Notes: generated by a model not told the origin, from the sequence alone. Positions 54,035 through 62,628 are shown, counted from the first letter of the stretch. The stretch: 64,000 bases of DNA from Zoogloea sp041917255 (GCA_041917255.1 JAYRYA010000002.1:141687-205686); one strand, 5' to 3'. Numbers and translations are program-made.

Positions 54035-54449
54035 GCACGGCATGCTCGTCGCCGACGACTGGACGCTCGTCACCGACACCCCGCCCGCCAACCCTGGGCG
54101 GGCGATCCTTCCCCTGGTGGACTGGCTAGCCTGCCCGGAACACCCGGCGGTGTGGCTCGCGCCGGACGACTCGCCCGACGCGCTGCTCCCGCAGCTCGAC
54201 CGCCTTACGCTGATCGCCATCCACTTTCCGGTCTTCACCGACGGCCGCGGCTACTCTCTGGCCCGGCTGCTGCGTCAGCGCCACGGTTACCTGGGCGAAC
54301 TGCGTGCCGTTGGCGACGTGCTGCGGGATCAGCTCTACTTTCTGCACGCTTGTGGTTTCGACGCCTTTCGCCTGCGCACCGACCAGTCGCCGGCCGAAGC
54401 GGTGGCCGGGCTGGCCGACTATCGCTGGAAGCCGCTGGGGCAGCGCTGA
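54018..54449 (+). CDS. DUF934 family protein
   Basis: 143 residues, cytoplasmic, DUF934. Family motifs F-T-D-G-R-G-Y-S-L-A-R-L-L-R-Q-R, G-E-L-R-A-V-G-D-V-L-R-D-Q and C-G-F-D-A-F are present. These proteins are nearly always encoded next to cysI and are thought to assist sulfite reduction, with unknown mechanism. The start lies inside the end of cysI (17-base overlap), so the two are translationally linked. Confidence 0.92.
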   Translation: MSHVIKHGMLVADDWTLVTDTPPANPGRAILPLVDWLACPEHPAVWLAPDDSPDALLPQLDRLTLIAIHFPVFTDGRGYSLARLLRQRHGYLGELRAVGDVLRDQLYFLHACGFDAFRLRTDQSPAEAVAGLADYRWKPLGQR

Positions 54450-54585
54450 ACCCGCTGGATTTGTGAATTTCATCGCATTCGCCGGTCATTAGCCCTGCTT
54501 TCCGGCAGGCGAACCCAAGTTGGTCACGGCCGCGCAGCATTGCCGGCGGCATCATGCGCACACCGACTCAACCGACCGATTGCCG

Positions 54586-55473
54586 ATGTCTGCTGCCACG
54601 TTTGCCCGCTTTGCCCTGTCTGCCCTGTTCAGTCTCGCCGCCTTCGGTGCGTCGGCGGCCGTGCAGGACGAGGCGCCCGAGTGGAGTGACGAGCCGCCGG
54701 CCCTCGCGCGGTTGCTGGAGAGCGGCTACAAGGCCGAGAGCCTGCGCCAGCCCGGCGTGGCCGCTGCCCACTACTGCGCCGCCGCTCGCGACGGCAGCGT
54801 CGAGGGCCAGTATCGCCTCGGCCGGCTCTACCTGATGGGGCAGGGCGTGGCACGCGACAACCAGATCGCCACCACGCTGCTCTCCATCGCCGCCCAGCGC
54901 GGCCACGAGAAGGCCCGCAGCCTGGTGGTGCCGATGGCCGGTGCCGAACGCCTGCCCGACTGCCTCGTCACCGGTGCGCCGCCGGCAGCGATGATGGCCG
55001 CCCTTGCCACCGACGAAGTGGTGCCCCAGGAGGTGGTGGACCGCTTCGTCAAGGCGCTCCCCGCCGACAAGCGCCGCCACGCCCAGCTGATCCAGAAGCT
55101 CGCCCCGCGCTTCAAGGTGGACCCGCGCCTCGCGCTGGCCATCGTGCGCACCGAATCCAACTTCGACGCGGCCGCCCGCTCGCCCAAGAATGCGCTGGGC
55201 CTGATGCAGCTTATCCCCGACACCGCCGAACGCTTTGGCGTGCGCGACGCCCTCGACCCCGAACAGAACGTCCGCGGTGGGCTCGCCTACCTGCGCGTGC
55301 TGCTGTCCCAGTTCAAGGGCGACGTGGCCCTGGCCGCCGCCGCCTACAACGCCGGCGAAGGCAACGTGATGCGCTACAAGGGCGTGCCTCCGTTTGCCGA
55401 GACCCAGGAATACGTCCGCCGCATCCTCGCCTTCTACCGCGCCCCGCGCCACCCCGAAACCCTGCGCGGCTGA
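54586..55473 (+). CDS. Lytic transglycosylase with Sel1-like region
   Basis: 295 residues. A signal peptide (about residues 1-24) is followed by a Sel1/TPR-like stretch (G-Q-Y-R-L-G-R-L-Y-L-M-G-Q-G-V-A) and a C-terminal SLT domain. The catalytic Glu is E190 in R-T-E-S-N-F, with G-L-M-Q-L-I-P and A-Y-N-A-G-E-G. It cleaves peptidoglycan between MurNAc and GlcNAc. The start at 54586 is placed just before the signal peptide. Its stop codon lies inside the first unit of a 21-bp repeat array. Confidence 0.93.
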   Translation: MSAATFARFALSALFSLAAFGASAAVQDEAPEWSDEPPALARLLESGYKAESLRQPGVAAAHYCAAARDGSVEGQYRLGRLYLMGQGVARDNQIATTLLSIAAQRGHEKARSLVVPMAGAERLPDCLVTGAPPAAMMAALATDEVVPQEVVDRFVKALPADKRRHAQLIQKLAPRFKVDPRLALAIVRTESNFDAAARSPKNALGLMQLIPDTAERFGVRDALDPEQNVRGGLAYLRVLLSQFKGDVALAAAAYNAGEGNVMRYKGVPPFAETQEYVRRILAFYRAPRHPETLRG

Positions 55474-55612
55474 TCGATCCACGCAGGGTGTTGGTCATCA
55501 ACGCGCGGGTGTTGATCGATGTTCTCGGGGCGTATTCGATCAACACCCGCCAGTAATCGATATCGCAGGCCAGGTAGATCATGTTCACGAGGGTGTTGAA
55601 GGAACACGGGGG
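55466..55612. repeat. Second 21-bp-period repeat array
   Basis: Seven degenerate 21-bp units run from 55466 to 55612, with GGTGTT at the start of units 2, 3 and 7, a G at unit position 4 in all seven, and GATC/TCGAT cores. GCGGGTGTTGATCGA (55505-55519) and TCGATCAACACCCGC (55536-55550) are perfect inverted repeats with a 16-base loop. One plus-strand frame reads as heptapeptides ending in Val, for example G-H-Q-R-A-G-V and D-H-V-H-E-G-V. The array starts at the transglycosylase stop codon. The remaining bases up to 55783 show no other gene. Confidence 0.6.
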
Positions 55613-55783
55613 CTGCCTGAGCGATCGCAGCCTTCTTCATCCGCGTCGGCATGGCGCAGCTTAACCGGACGAATCCGCTGCGGCGTGTGTGTCCCGGCGC
55701 TGGGTATGCCGAGCTCCGCCCTTCCCATGCCGGCCCGTCCCGGCTAAGTTATGCCCCTCGAAAGAACAACAGCAGGGGACCGC

Positions 55784-57214
55784 ATGCATCAACAGCAGTT
55801 TTACATCGACGGCCAGTGGGTCGAGCCTTCCTCGGGCGCCCGGCGCGAGGTCATCAACCCGGCTACCGAGGCGCCGGTGGACGTGATCGCCATGGGCGCG
55901 GCGGCCGACGTGGATCGCGCGGTGGCCGCGGCGCGGGCGGCCTTCCCGGTTTTTGCGGCCACCACCCGCGAGGAGCGGCTGGACCTCATCGCCCGCATCG
56001 GTGTGGCCTACAAGAAGCGCTTCGACGACATGGCGAAGGCCATCAGCGCCGAGATGGGCGCGCCCTTCAAGATGCTGGCGAGCGGCGCCCAGGCAGCGTC
56101 GGGTCTTGGCCACTTCCGGGCGGTGGCGGCGGCATTGAAGGACATGGAGTTCGAGCGCCTGCAGGGCACTACGCTCATCGTGAAGGAGGCGGCTGGCGTG
56201 TGCGCCCTCATCACGCCCTGGAACTGGCCGGCGAACCAGATGGCCTGCAAGATCGCCCCGGCGCTGGCGGCGGGCTGCACGATGGTGCTCAAGCCCAGCG
56301 AGCTGGCGCCGCTTTCTGCCGTGGTGCTGGCCGAGATCCTCGACGACGCTGGCCTGCCGCCGGGGGTGTTCAACCTGGTGCAGGGCGACGGCGAAGGCGT
56401 CGGCGCGCCGCTTACGGCCCATCCGGATGTGGACCTGGTGTCCTTCACCGGTTCCACCCGCGCCGGCAAGCAGGTGATGAAGACCGCCGCCGACACGGTA
56501 AAGAAGGTGGCGCTGGAACTCGGTGGCAAGTCTGCCAACATCCTCCTGGACGATGCGGATTTCCCCCGCGCGGTGAAGCAGGGCGTGCTGACCCTGATGC
56601 TCAACAGCGGCCAGAACTGCAACGCTCCCTCGCGCATGCTGGTGCCAGCGGATCGGCTGGATGAGGTCGAGGCCATCGCCACCGTAGCGCTCGGCAAACT
56701 GGTGGCGGGCGATCCCCAGGATGACACGACCACCCTCGGCCCGGTGGCCAACGGCGCCCAGTTCGCCCGCGTGCAGCAGATGATCGAAAGTGGCATCGCC
56801 GAAGGCGCCAAGCTCGTGGCCGGCGGGCCAGGACGGCCGCAAGGCATTGCACGTGGTTATTTCGTGCGGCCGACGATCTTCAGCCGCGTGACGCCGGCGA
56901 TGACCATCGCCCGGGAGGAAATCTTCGGCCCGGTGCTGTCCATCATCGCCTACGCGGACGAAGACGACGCGGTGCGCATTGCCAACGACACGCCCTACGG
57001 GCTCTCCGGCTACGTGTCGTCGGCCGATCCGGCCCGTGCCCGCCGCGTGGCCAGGCGGCTGCGCACTGGCAACGTGCATCTCAACGGCGCGCCGGTGGAT
57101 ACCCATGCGCCCTTTGGCGGCTACAAGCAGTCCGGCCTCGGGCGGGAGTGGGGCGCCTGGGGCATCGAGGAATACCTTGAGACCAAGGCGATCATCGGCC
57201 ATGGTGCCGACTGA
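55784..57214 (+). CDS. Aldehyde dehydrogenase family protein
   Basis: 476 residues, NAD(P)-dependent aldehyde dehydrogenase superfamily. Catalytic Cys is C279 (N-S-G-Q-N-C-N-A-P) and the general base E245 is in L-E-L-G-G-K-S. P-W-N-W-P and F-T-G-S-T-R-A-G complete the signature. It ends with the family's F-G-G-Y-K-Q-S-G-L-G-R-E-W-G. The start at 55784 is chosen because AGGGGA precedes it by seven bases. An ATG 11 codons upstream is possible. The substrate cannot be told from sequence. Confidence 0.93.
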   Translation: MHQQQFYIDGQWVEPSSGARREVINPATEAPVDVIAMGAAADVDRAVAAARAAFPVFAATTREERLDLIARIGVAYKKRFDDMAKAISAEMGAPFKMLASGAQAASGLGHFRAVAAALKDMEFERLQGTTLIVKEAAGVCALITPWNWPANQMACKIAPALAAGCTMVLKPSELAPLSAVVLAEILDDAGLPPGVFNLVQGDGEGVGAPLTAHPDVDLVSFTGSTRAGKQVMKTAADTVKKVALELGGKSANILLDDADFPRAVKQGVLTLMLNSGQNCNAPSRMLVPADRLDEVEAIATVALGKLVAGDPQDDTTTLGPVANGAQFARVQQMIESGIAEGAKLVAGGPGRPQGIARGYFVRPTIFSRVTPAMTIAREEIFGPVLSIIAYADEDDAVRIANDTPYGLSGYVSSADPARARRVARRLRTGNVHLNGAPVDTHAPFGGYKQSGLGREWGAWGIEEYLETKAIIGHGAD

Positions 57215-57219
57215 GCGTT

Positions 57220-57261
57220 GGAGCGCGGAGCGCGGAGCGCGGCGTGCGGCGTGCGGCGTGA
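57220..57261. repeat. Tandem 7-bp repeats
   Basis: GGAGCGC is repeated three times, then GGCGTGC twice and a variant GGCGTGA, six perfect-length heptamers directly after the aldehyde dehydrogenase stop. The rest of 57262-57407 shows no gene or clear signal. Confidence 0.8.
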
Positions 57262-57407
57262 GGCTGGTTGTGCCCGTGGTCGATGCTGTGGTGGCTTGGG
57301 CGATCCAAGTGGGCGTCGAGTGCCCGCTGGGCAAACGACTGCGCAGGATGCTTGAAGGGCCGCGACTCGCCGCGCGGCTGTCGTTCACCGGCTGAAACCC
57401 GCCTACC

Positions 57408-57848
57408 ATGCTCGTCGTTGCCACCCTCTGCCTTGTCCTGCTGGTGCTCACCACCGTGTTGCACTACGAGGTCTTGCGCTGGCTCTCCGCGGCCTTGCCG
57501 GTGCTGAGCGTCCGCCCGCGGGCCAAGCTGGTGGTGGTCATCATTGCGGCCTTCGCGGCCCATGTGGCGGAGATCGGCCTTTACGCCCTGGCAATCGTCG
57601 CGCTGGTGCGCGTCGGCGGGGTCGGCACGCTCGGTGATCCTGCGCGCTTCGGCTTTGACGTGGCTTTGTACTTCTCAGCCGAGACCTTCACTTCCCTCGG
57701 CTACGGCGACGTGGTGCCGAGCGGAGACCTGCGCCTGCTGGCGGGCGCCGAGGCGCTCAACGGCCTGCTGCTCATCGGCTGGTCGGCGTCCTACGCTTAC
57801 ATCGCGATGGAGCGTTTCTGGAACGGGAAGTCCCTCGGCAGCGACTGA
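57408..57848 (+). CDS. Two-helix potassium-channel-like protein
   Basis: 146 residues. The pore motif T95-S-L-G-Y-G-D101 contains a G-Y-G selectivity filter, in the 'ion channel' (Ion_trans_2) family. Hydrophobic helices flank it (about residues 2-20, 41-70 and 108-130). There is no RCK or other regulatory domain. It lies 15 bases upstream of a two-component system and may share transcription. Confidence 0.8.
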   Translation: MLVVATLCLVLLVLTTVLHYEVLRWLSAALPVLSVRPRAKLVVVIIAAFAAHVAEIGLYALAIVALVRVGGVGTLGDPARFGFDVALYFSAETFTSLGYGDVVPSGDLRLLAGAEALNGLLLIGWSASYAYIAMERFWNGKSLGSD

Positions 57849-57863
57849 CGAAAGGACCGGGAC

Positions 57864-58550
57864 ATGCGCGTGCTGGTTGTCGAGGACGATCTGATCCTCG
57901 CCGAAGGACTGGTCGAAGGGCTGGAAAGGGGCGGCTTTCAGGTGGATCACCTGGGCGCCGCCGAGCCGGCAGAGAGCGCGATGGCGCTCACCGCCTACGA
58001 TCTGGCGGTGGTGGATATCGGCCTGCCGGGGATGGACGGCCTCGAGCTGATCCGCCGCCTGTGCCGGCGTGGCGTGCTCACTCCGATCCTGATCCTCACC
58101 GCCCGCGACGGGCTGGACGACCGCATCGTCGGCCTGGATGTGGGTGGCGACGACTATCTGGTCAAACCCTTCCTGCTGCCCGAACTGATGGCCCGGGTGC
58201 GGGCGCTGATCCGCAGGAGTCGCGCTGCAGCCAGCCTGGTGCTCAGCACCGGCCCGCTGACCCTCGACGTGCACGGCCACTCGGCCACTCTGGCCGGCGC
58301 GCCGCTGGAACTCACGGGTCGCGAGTGGGACGTGGTCGAGCAGCTGATGCTCGCCGTGCCGCGGGTGGTGGCCAAGCAGAAGCTGGCCGACAGCCTGAGC
58401 CAGTGGGACAAGGAGATCACCCCCAACGCGGTCGAGATTTACGTGTCGCGGGTGCGCGCCAAGCTCGCCGGCAGCGGCGTGGGGATCCGCACCATCCGTG
58501 GCATCGGCTACCGGATCGAGGTGGAGGCGGGCGATGCCGCTGCGGACTGA
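57864..58550 (+). CDS. OmpR-family response regulator
   Basis: 228 residues. Receiver domain with acidic pocket D8/D9, phospho-acceptor D51 (A-V-V-D-I-G-L-P), the Thr of L-T-A-R and the Lys of V-K-P-F. C-terminal winged helix with G-I-G-Y-R-I-E near the end. TctD/QseB-like. It overlaps its sensor kinase gene by 17 bases. Candidate targets are the downstream b561 / cytochrome genes, which is inference. Confidence 0.93.
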   Translation: MRVLVVEDDLILAEGLVEGLERGGFQVDHLGAAEPAESAMALTAYDLAVVDIGLPGMDGLELIRRLCRRGVLTPILILTARDGLDDRIVGLDVGGDDYLVKPFLLPELMARVRALIRRSRAAASLVLSTGPLTLDVHGHSATLAGAPLELTGREWDVVEQLMLAVPRVVAKQKLADSLSQWDKEITPNAVEIYVSRVRAKLAGSGVGIRTIRGIGYRIEVEAGDAAAD

Positions 58551-59922
58551 GGGCCACACGCTCCGCCGTCGGCTCCTGCTGTTCATCTCGTGGCCGCTGC
58601 TGATCGTGCTGGGCCTGAGCATGGTGGCGGATTACCGTTCGGCGGTCGGCATCGCCGGCGAGGCCTACGACAACGCCCTCTCCAGCACCGTGGTGGCGCT
58701 GGTTACCCGGCTGGAGCGCGACGACGACGACAAGGACATCGAGGTGGACGTGCCGCCCGCTGCCGATGAGATCCTGCGTTCCGATTCGGCCGATCGGGTG
58801 CAGTACGTGGTGTTCGACGACCACGACAAGGTGGTGGCCGGCGACAAGGAGCTGCTTGCCCTGCCGCGCCCGCGCGTTGCCAACCGGACGATCCTGCAGG
58901 ACGCGCAGCTCGGTGGACAGGCGGTGCGCACCGCCAGCTTTCGCTACGAGAGCCCGGCCATGACGGCCACGGTGATCGTCGCCGAGACCACCGTCAAACG
59001 CAGCCGCGCGGCGCAGCAGATCCTCGTGGCAATACTGTGGCCCAACCTGCTGTTGATCGTTGCCGCGCTGCTGCTGGTCTACTTTGGCGTTCGCTTTGCG
59101 CTGCAGCCCCTCGATGCCCTGGGCGAACGCATCGGGCGGCGCGGGCCCGGCGACTTCCGTCCGCTGCCCGACCAATATGTGCCCGGCGAGGCCGGCCCAC
59201 TGGTGCGCGCCATCAACCGCCTGATGAGGAACCTGGACGAGGCCGGGCGGGCCCAGCAGGCTTTCCTGTCCAACGCCGCCCACCAGCTGCGCACGCCGCT
59301 GGCCGGGCTGCAGACCCAGCTCGAGCTGGCGGTCGAATCCCTGCCGCCCGAGGCGCGTCCGCGCATCGCCCGTCTGCACGAGGCGACCCGCCGCCTGTCC
59401 CACGTCACCCACCAGCTGCTGGCCCTCGGCCGGTCTTCGTCGGAAGGGGCGATGATCGGCGACCACCGACCGGTGGATCTGGCCGGCATCCTCGAAGACG
59501 CTGCCTCCGATCTCATCGACACCGCCCTGGCCAAGGACATCGACCTGGGCTTCGACGCCGCCCCGGCGGTGGCCGACGGCTCCCGCTGGATGCTCCGGGA
59601 GATGGTCGCCAACCTGCTGGAGAACGCCATCGCCTATACGCCTGCTGGCGGCCGGGTGACGGCCCGCTGCGGCTGCCGGGACAGCGGCGCGCCCTTCGTC
59701 GAGGTGGAGGACGATGGCCCCGGCATCCCGCCCGACGAGCGCGAGCGGATCTTCGAGCGCTTCTACCGGGTGGGCGGCACCCAAGCGGAAGGCTCCGGGC
59801 TCGGGCTGGCCATCGTGCGGGAAGTGGCCGAGCGCCACGGCGCGCAGGTCGCTGTGCTCGACGGCGCCGACGGGCAGGGCGCCCGCTTCGTGGTCGATTT
59901 CCCGCCGCCGCAGGCGGGTTGA
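58534..59922 (+). CDS. Sensor histidine kinase (TctE-like)
   Basis: 462 residues. Two membrane helices (about residues 13-33 and 160-182) flank a periplasmic sensor region of the 2CSK_N type. A HAMP-like linker follows, then the H-box H250 in N-A-A-H-Q-L-R-T-P-L-A, the N-box N-L-L-E-N-A-I-A-Y-T-P and G-boxes E-D-D-G-P-G-I-P and G-S-G-L-G-L-A-I. The start at 58534 lies inside the response-regulator gene. An in-frame ATG 12 codons upstream is less likely. The signal sensed is unknown. Confidence 0.92.
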   Translation: MPLRTEGHTLRRRLLLFISWPLLIVLGLSMVADYRSAVGIAGEAYDNALSSTVVALVTRLERDDDDKDIEVDVPPAADEILRSDSADRVQYVVFDDHDKVVAGDKELLALPRPRVANRTILQDAQLGGQAVRTASFRYESPAMTATVIVAETTVKRSRAAQQILVAILWPNLLLIVAALLLVYFGVRFALQPLDALGERIGRRGPGDFRPLPDQYVPGEAGPLVRAINRLMRNLDEAGRAQQAFLSNAAHQLRTPLAGLQTQLELAVESLPPEARPRIARLHEATRRLSHVTHQLLALGRSSSEGAMIGDHRPVDLAGILEDAASDLIDTALAKDIDLGFDAAPAVADGSRWMLREMVANLLENAIAYTPAGGRVTARCGCRDSGAPFVEVEDDGPGIPPDERERIFERFYRVGGTQAEGSGLGLAIVREVAERHGAQVAVLDGADGQGARFVVDFPPPQAG

Positions 59923-60031
59923 AAGCAACGCTCAAACCTGCCGCAGCGGGCTAATGCCCACGAGACTGTCAGGGAATTGAAGGCGAGCGGGGGAAAAGGT
60001 CCGGGCTGTTTCCATCGAGGATAGCCAGCCC

Positions 60032-60610
60032 ATGTCCGGACAAGCCACGCCCACCCTCTCCACCGCCAGCCTGCGTCGCCCGGCCGCGGTGATCTTCCTG
60101 CACTGGCTCACCCTGATCCTGATCGCCCTGGTGGTCGGCATCGTATTCGTGCGCGAAGGCATCGAAGAGAAGGCCGTGCGCACGGTGCTCATCAATCTGC
60201 ACCGCAGCCTTGGGCTGGCCGTGGGCCTGCTGGCCATCACGCGCATCGGCGTGCGCCTCGCCAACCGGCCGCTGCCGCCCACCGCCGAGATGTCGCCCAT
60301 CGCGCGACTGGCTGCCGGGGGCGCCCACCTGGTTCTGTATTGGCTGCTGATCGCCCTGCCGCTGCTGGGCTGGGCGCTGTCCAGCGCCAACGGCAAGCCG
60401 GTGAGCTTCTTCGGGCTCGTCACCCTGCCGCCCGTCGTGGCGCAGGACGAAGACCTGGGCGACAGCTTCGCCGAATACCACGAGGAAGCCGCCTGGCTGC
60501 TCCTCGGCCTCATTGGCGGCCATGCCGCCGCCGCCCTGTTCCACCACTACGTGAAGCGCGACAACGTGCTGCGCGCCATGCTGCCGGCTGCGCTGGCCCG
60601 GCGCCGCTGA
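60032..60610 (+). CDS. Cytochrome b561-type membrane protein
   Basis: 192 residues, four membrane helices (about 17-38, 56-72, 97-117 and 148-168). Candidate heme b ligands are H24 (F-L-H-W), H57 (N-L-H-R-S), the His of G-A-H-L-V-L-Y-W and a His of the final helix (G-G-H-A-A-A-A-L-F-H-H). Prokaryotic b561 proteins pass electrons between the quinone pool and periplasmic carriers. It is followed after 52 bases by a cytochrome-porin and a cytochrome c on the same strand. Confidence 0.85.
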   Translation: MSGQATPTLSTASLRRPAAVIFLHWLTLILIALVVGIVFVREGIEEKAVRTVLINLHRSLGLAVGLLAITRIGVRLANRPLPPTAEMSPIARLAAGGAHLVLYWLLIALPLLGWALSSANGKPVSFFGLVTLPPVVAQDEDLGDSFAEYHEEAAWLLLGLIGGHAAAALFHHYVKRDNVLRAMLPAALARRR

Positions 60611-60662
60611 GCGCCTCCCGCTCCGCTTTCGATTTCCAACGACAAAACTCAAAGGGATGGCC

Positions 60663-62033
60663 ATGAAACCGCTCGCTTCCGGACGGCGAACCCGCCTGTC
60701 CGCCCTGCGCAACGCCGGCTCCGCGCTGCTCGCCGCCGTCGGCCTGATCGCCGCCGCGCCCTCGGCCCACGCCGTGCCCAGCTTTGCCCGCCAGACCGGC
60801 GCCGACTGCGCCGCCTGCCACGTGGGCGCCTTCGGCCCGCAGCTCACGCCTTACGGCATCAAGTTCAAGCTCGGCGGCTACACCGAGACCGACGGCAAGG
60901 AAGGCAAGATCCCCCTGTCGGCGATGGTCGTCGCCTCCTACACCAAGACCAGGAAGGACCAGGCCGAGCGCCCGGCCGACAACTTCAGCGTCAACAAGAA
61001 CCTCGCGATGGATGAGGCCTCGCTGTTCCTGGCCGGTCGCCTGTCCGAGAAGATCGGCGCCTTCATCCAGGCCACCTACGATGGTGTCGGTCGCAGCTCG
61101 GCCCTCGACCAGGTGGACATCCGCGCCGCCCACATCTTCGAACTGGCCGGCAAGGAGACCATTGTCGGCCTGTCTCTCAACAACAACCCGGGCGTGCAGG
61201 ACCCGTTCAACACCAACGGCGTGTGGGGTTTCCCGTACACCTCGTCGGCGGTGGCCTTCGGCCTTGGCGACGCCGCCACGATGATCAACGGCGGGCTGGA
61301 ACAGCGCGTCGCCGGCTTGTCGGCCTACACCTTCTGGAACAACCTGATCTACGCCGAACTGGGCACCTACCGTACCCTGTCGCCCACCATGCAGAGCAAG
61401 TTCGGCGTGGGCCGCGCGGATGATCCGGGCAAACTGGGCGGCAGCACCGCGTACTGGCGCCTCGCCCTGTTCCAGGATCTGAAGAAGCAGGCCTTCTCGG
61501 TAGGCGTGTTCGGCTTCAACTCCACCATCCAGCCTCGCGGCGAAACCGGCAACAACCGCTACAACGACCTGGGCGTGGACGCCTCGTACCAGTTCCTCGG
61601 CACCCGCAAGCACGTGGCCACGGTGAACACCAGCTACGTGCGCGAGCGTCAGACCCTCGGCCAGCTTTTCGACGCCGGCGAGGCCGACAACCGCAAGGCG
61701 CGCCTCAACGAGTTCAAGCTGAGTACGTCCTACCACTACGACCAGACCTGGGGCCTGACCCTCGGCCGATTCCTGACCAACGGCACCGCCGACGCGACCC
61801 GCTACGACTTCTCGTCCACCGGCTCGCCCAACAGCGCCGGCTACATCGTTCAGGGCGACTTCACGCCGTGGGGCAAGGAAGCCTCCTTCGGCGCGCCGTG
61901 GGCCAACCTGCGCCTGGGCGCCCAGTACACGATGTACACCAAGTTCAACGGTGCCAAGAACGACTACGACGGCACCGGCCGCAACGCGAAGGACAACAAC
62001 ACGCTGTTCCTCTTCGCGTGGACCTCGTTCTGA
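60663..62033 (+). CDS. Cyc2-like fused cytochrome-porin
   Basis: 456 residues. After a signal peptide (ending A-H-A) comes V-P-S-F-A-R-Q-T-G-A-D-C-A-A-C-H, with one heme c motif C-A-A-C-H at about residues 49-53. Then comes L-T-P-Y-G-I-K-F-K-L-G-G-Y. The remaining about 390 residues alternate short amphipathic beta strands and end in Phe (A-W-T-S-F), as an outer-membrane barrel does. This layout is that of fused cytochrome-porins such as Cyc2 of iron oxidisers, though the family is wider. The ATG at 60663 follows an AAGGGA ribosome-binding site. The ATG at 60657 overlaps it. Confidence 0.75.
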   Translation: MKPLASGRRTRLSALRNAGSALLAAVGLIAAAPSAHAVPSFARQTGADCAACHVGAFGPQLTPYGIKFKLGGYTETDGKEGKIPLSAMVVASYTKTRKDQAERPADNFSVNKNLAMDEASLFLAGRLSEKIGAFIQATYDGVGRSSALDQVDIRAAHIFELAGKETIVGLSLNNNPGVQDPFNTNGVWGFPYTSSAVAFGLGDAATMINGGLEQRVAGLSAYTFWNNLIYAELGTYRTLSPTMQSKFGVGRADDPGKLGGSTAYWRLALFQDLKKQAFSVGVFGFNSTIQPRGETGNNRYNDLGVDASYQFLGTRKHVATVNTSYVRERQTLGQLFDAGEADNRKARLNEFKLSTSYHYDQTWGLTLGRFLTNGTADATRYDFSSTGSPNSAGYIVQGDFTPWGKEASFGAPWANLRLGAQYTMYTKFNGAKNDYDGTGRNAKDNNTLFLFAWTSF

Positions 62034-62046
62034 TCGGAGGCGGGCG

Positions 62047-62421
62047 ATGAAGACCATCAACCGACTCCTTGCCCTCTTGCTTCTCGTCGGCGCCGCGCTG
62101 CCGGCGCTGGCCGCCGGCGATGTGGAGAAGGGCAAGGACGTGTTTGCCACCGAATGCGCCGAATGCCACAGCGTGCGCGAAGGCAAGAACAAGAAGGGCC
62201 CGAGCATGTTCGCCGTGGTCGGCCGAAAGGCCGCCATCGTGACCGACGCCACCTACTCCGACGCCCTCAAGGCGAGCGGCATCGTGTGGACCGCCGACAA
62301 GATCGACGCCTACGTGACCGCGCCGAAGAAGCTCGTGCCCGGCGGCAAGATGAAGTACGACGGCCTTGGCAGCGCCACCGAGCGGGCCGATCTGCTGGCC
62401 TACCTCGCCACGCTGCGCTGA
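62047..62421 (+). CDS. Periplasmic monoheme cytochrome c (class I)
   Basis: 124 residues. Signal peptide (about residues 1-22, P-A-L-A-A), then G-K-D-V-F-A-T-E-C-A-E-C-H-S with heme motif C-A-E-C-H and the distal Met in P-G-G-K-M-K-Y. The length and pattern fit a cytochrome c2/c550-type soluble carrier. A CGGAGG ribosome-binding site and a 13-base gap after the cytochrome-porin gene indicate an operon, so it may be its periplasmic electron partner. Confidence 0.93.
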   Translation: MKTINRLLALLLLVGAALPALAAGDVEKGKDVFATECAECHSVREGKNKKGPSMFAVVGRKAAIVTDATYSDALKASGIVWTADKIDAYVTAPKKLVPGGKMKYDGLGSATERADLLAYLATLR

Positions 62422-62445
62422 CGGCGTTACGCTGAAGTGCAGTCC

Positions 62446-62472
62446 AAAGCGCCCGGTTCGGGCGCTTTTTTT
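62446..62472 (+). terminator. Rho-independent terminator after the cytochrome c gene
   Basis: AAAGCGCCCG (62446-62455) pairs with CGGGCGCTTT (62459-62468) around a three-base loop, followed by further Ts. It closes the cytochrome operon. Confidence 0.9.
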
Positions 62473-62628
62473 CGTCGAGGACAATGATCCGTTCAACTTC
62501 GTTGCCCTCATTGACTCAAAGGAGACAGACGCAGGAGAAAGGGACCAAGCGCGCTTGGGCGCGAGCCGCTACAGTCTTGAGGATGGCCGACGTTAACCCC
62601 TTGTCCCTTCACCCACCGAGTCGATGTC

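Noticed and set aside
55505..55550. 15-bp perfect inverted repeat as a terminator of the transglycosylase gene
   Set aside because: There is no T run after it and the loop is 16 bases. It fits better as two opposed units of the 21-bp array.
55661..57454. 597-codon minus-strand frame
   Set aside because: Antisense to the aldehyde dehydrogenase gene.
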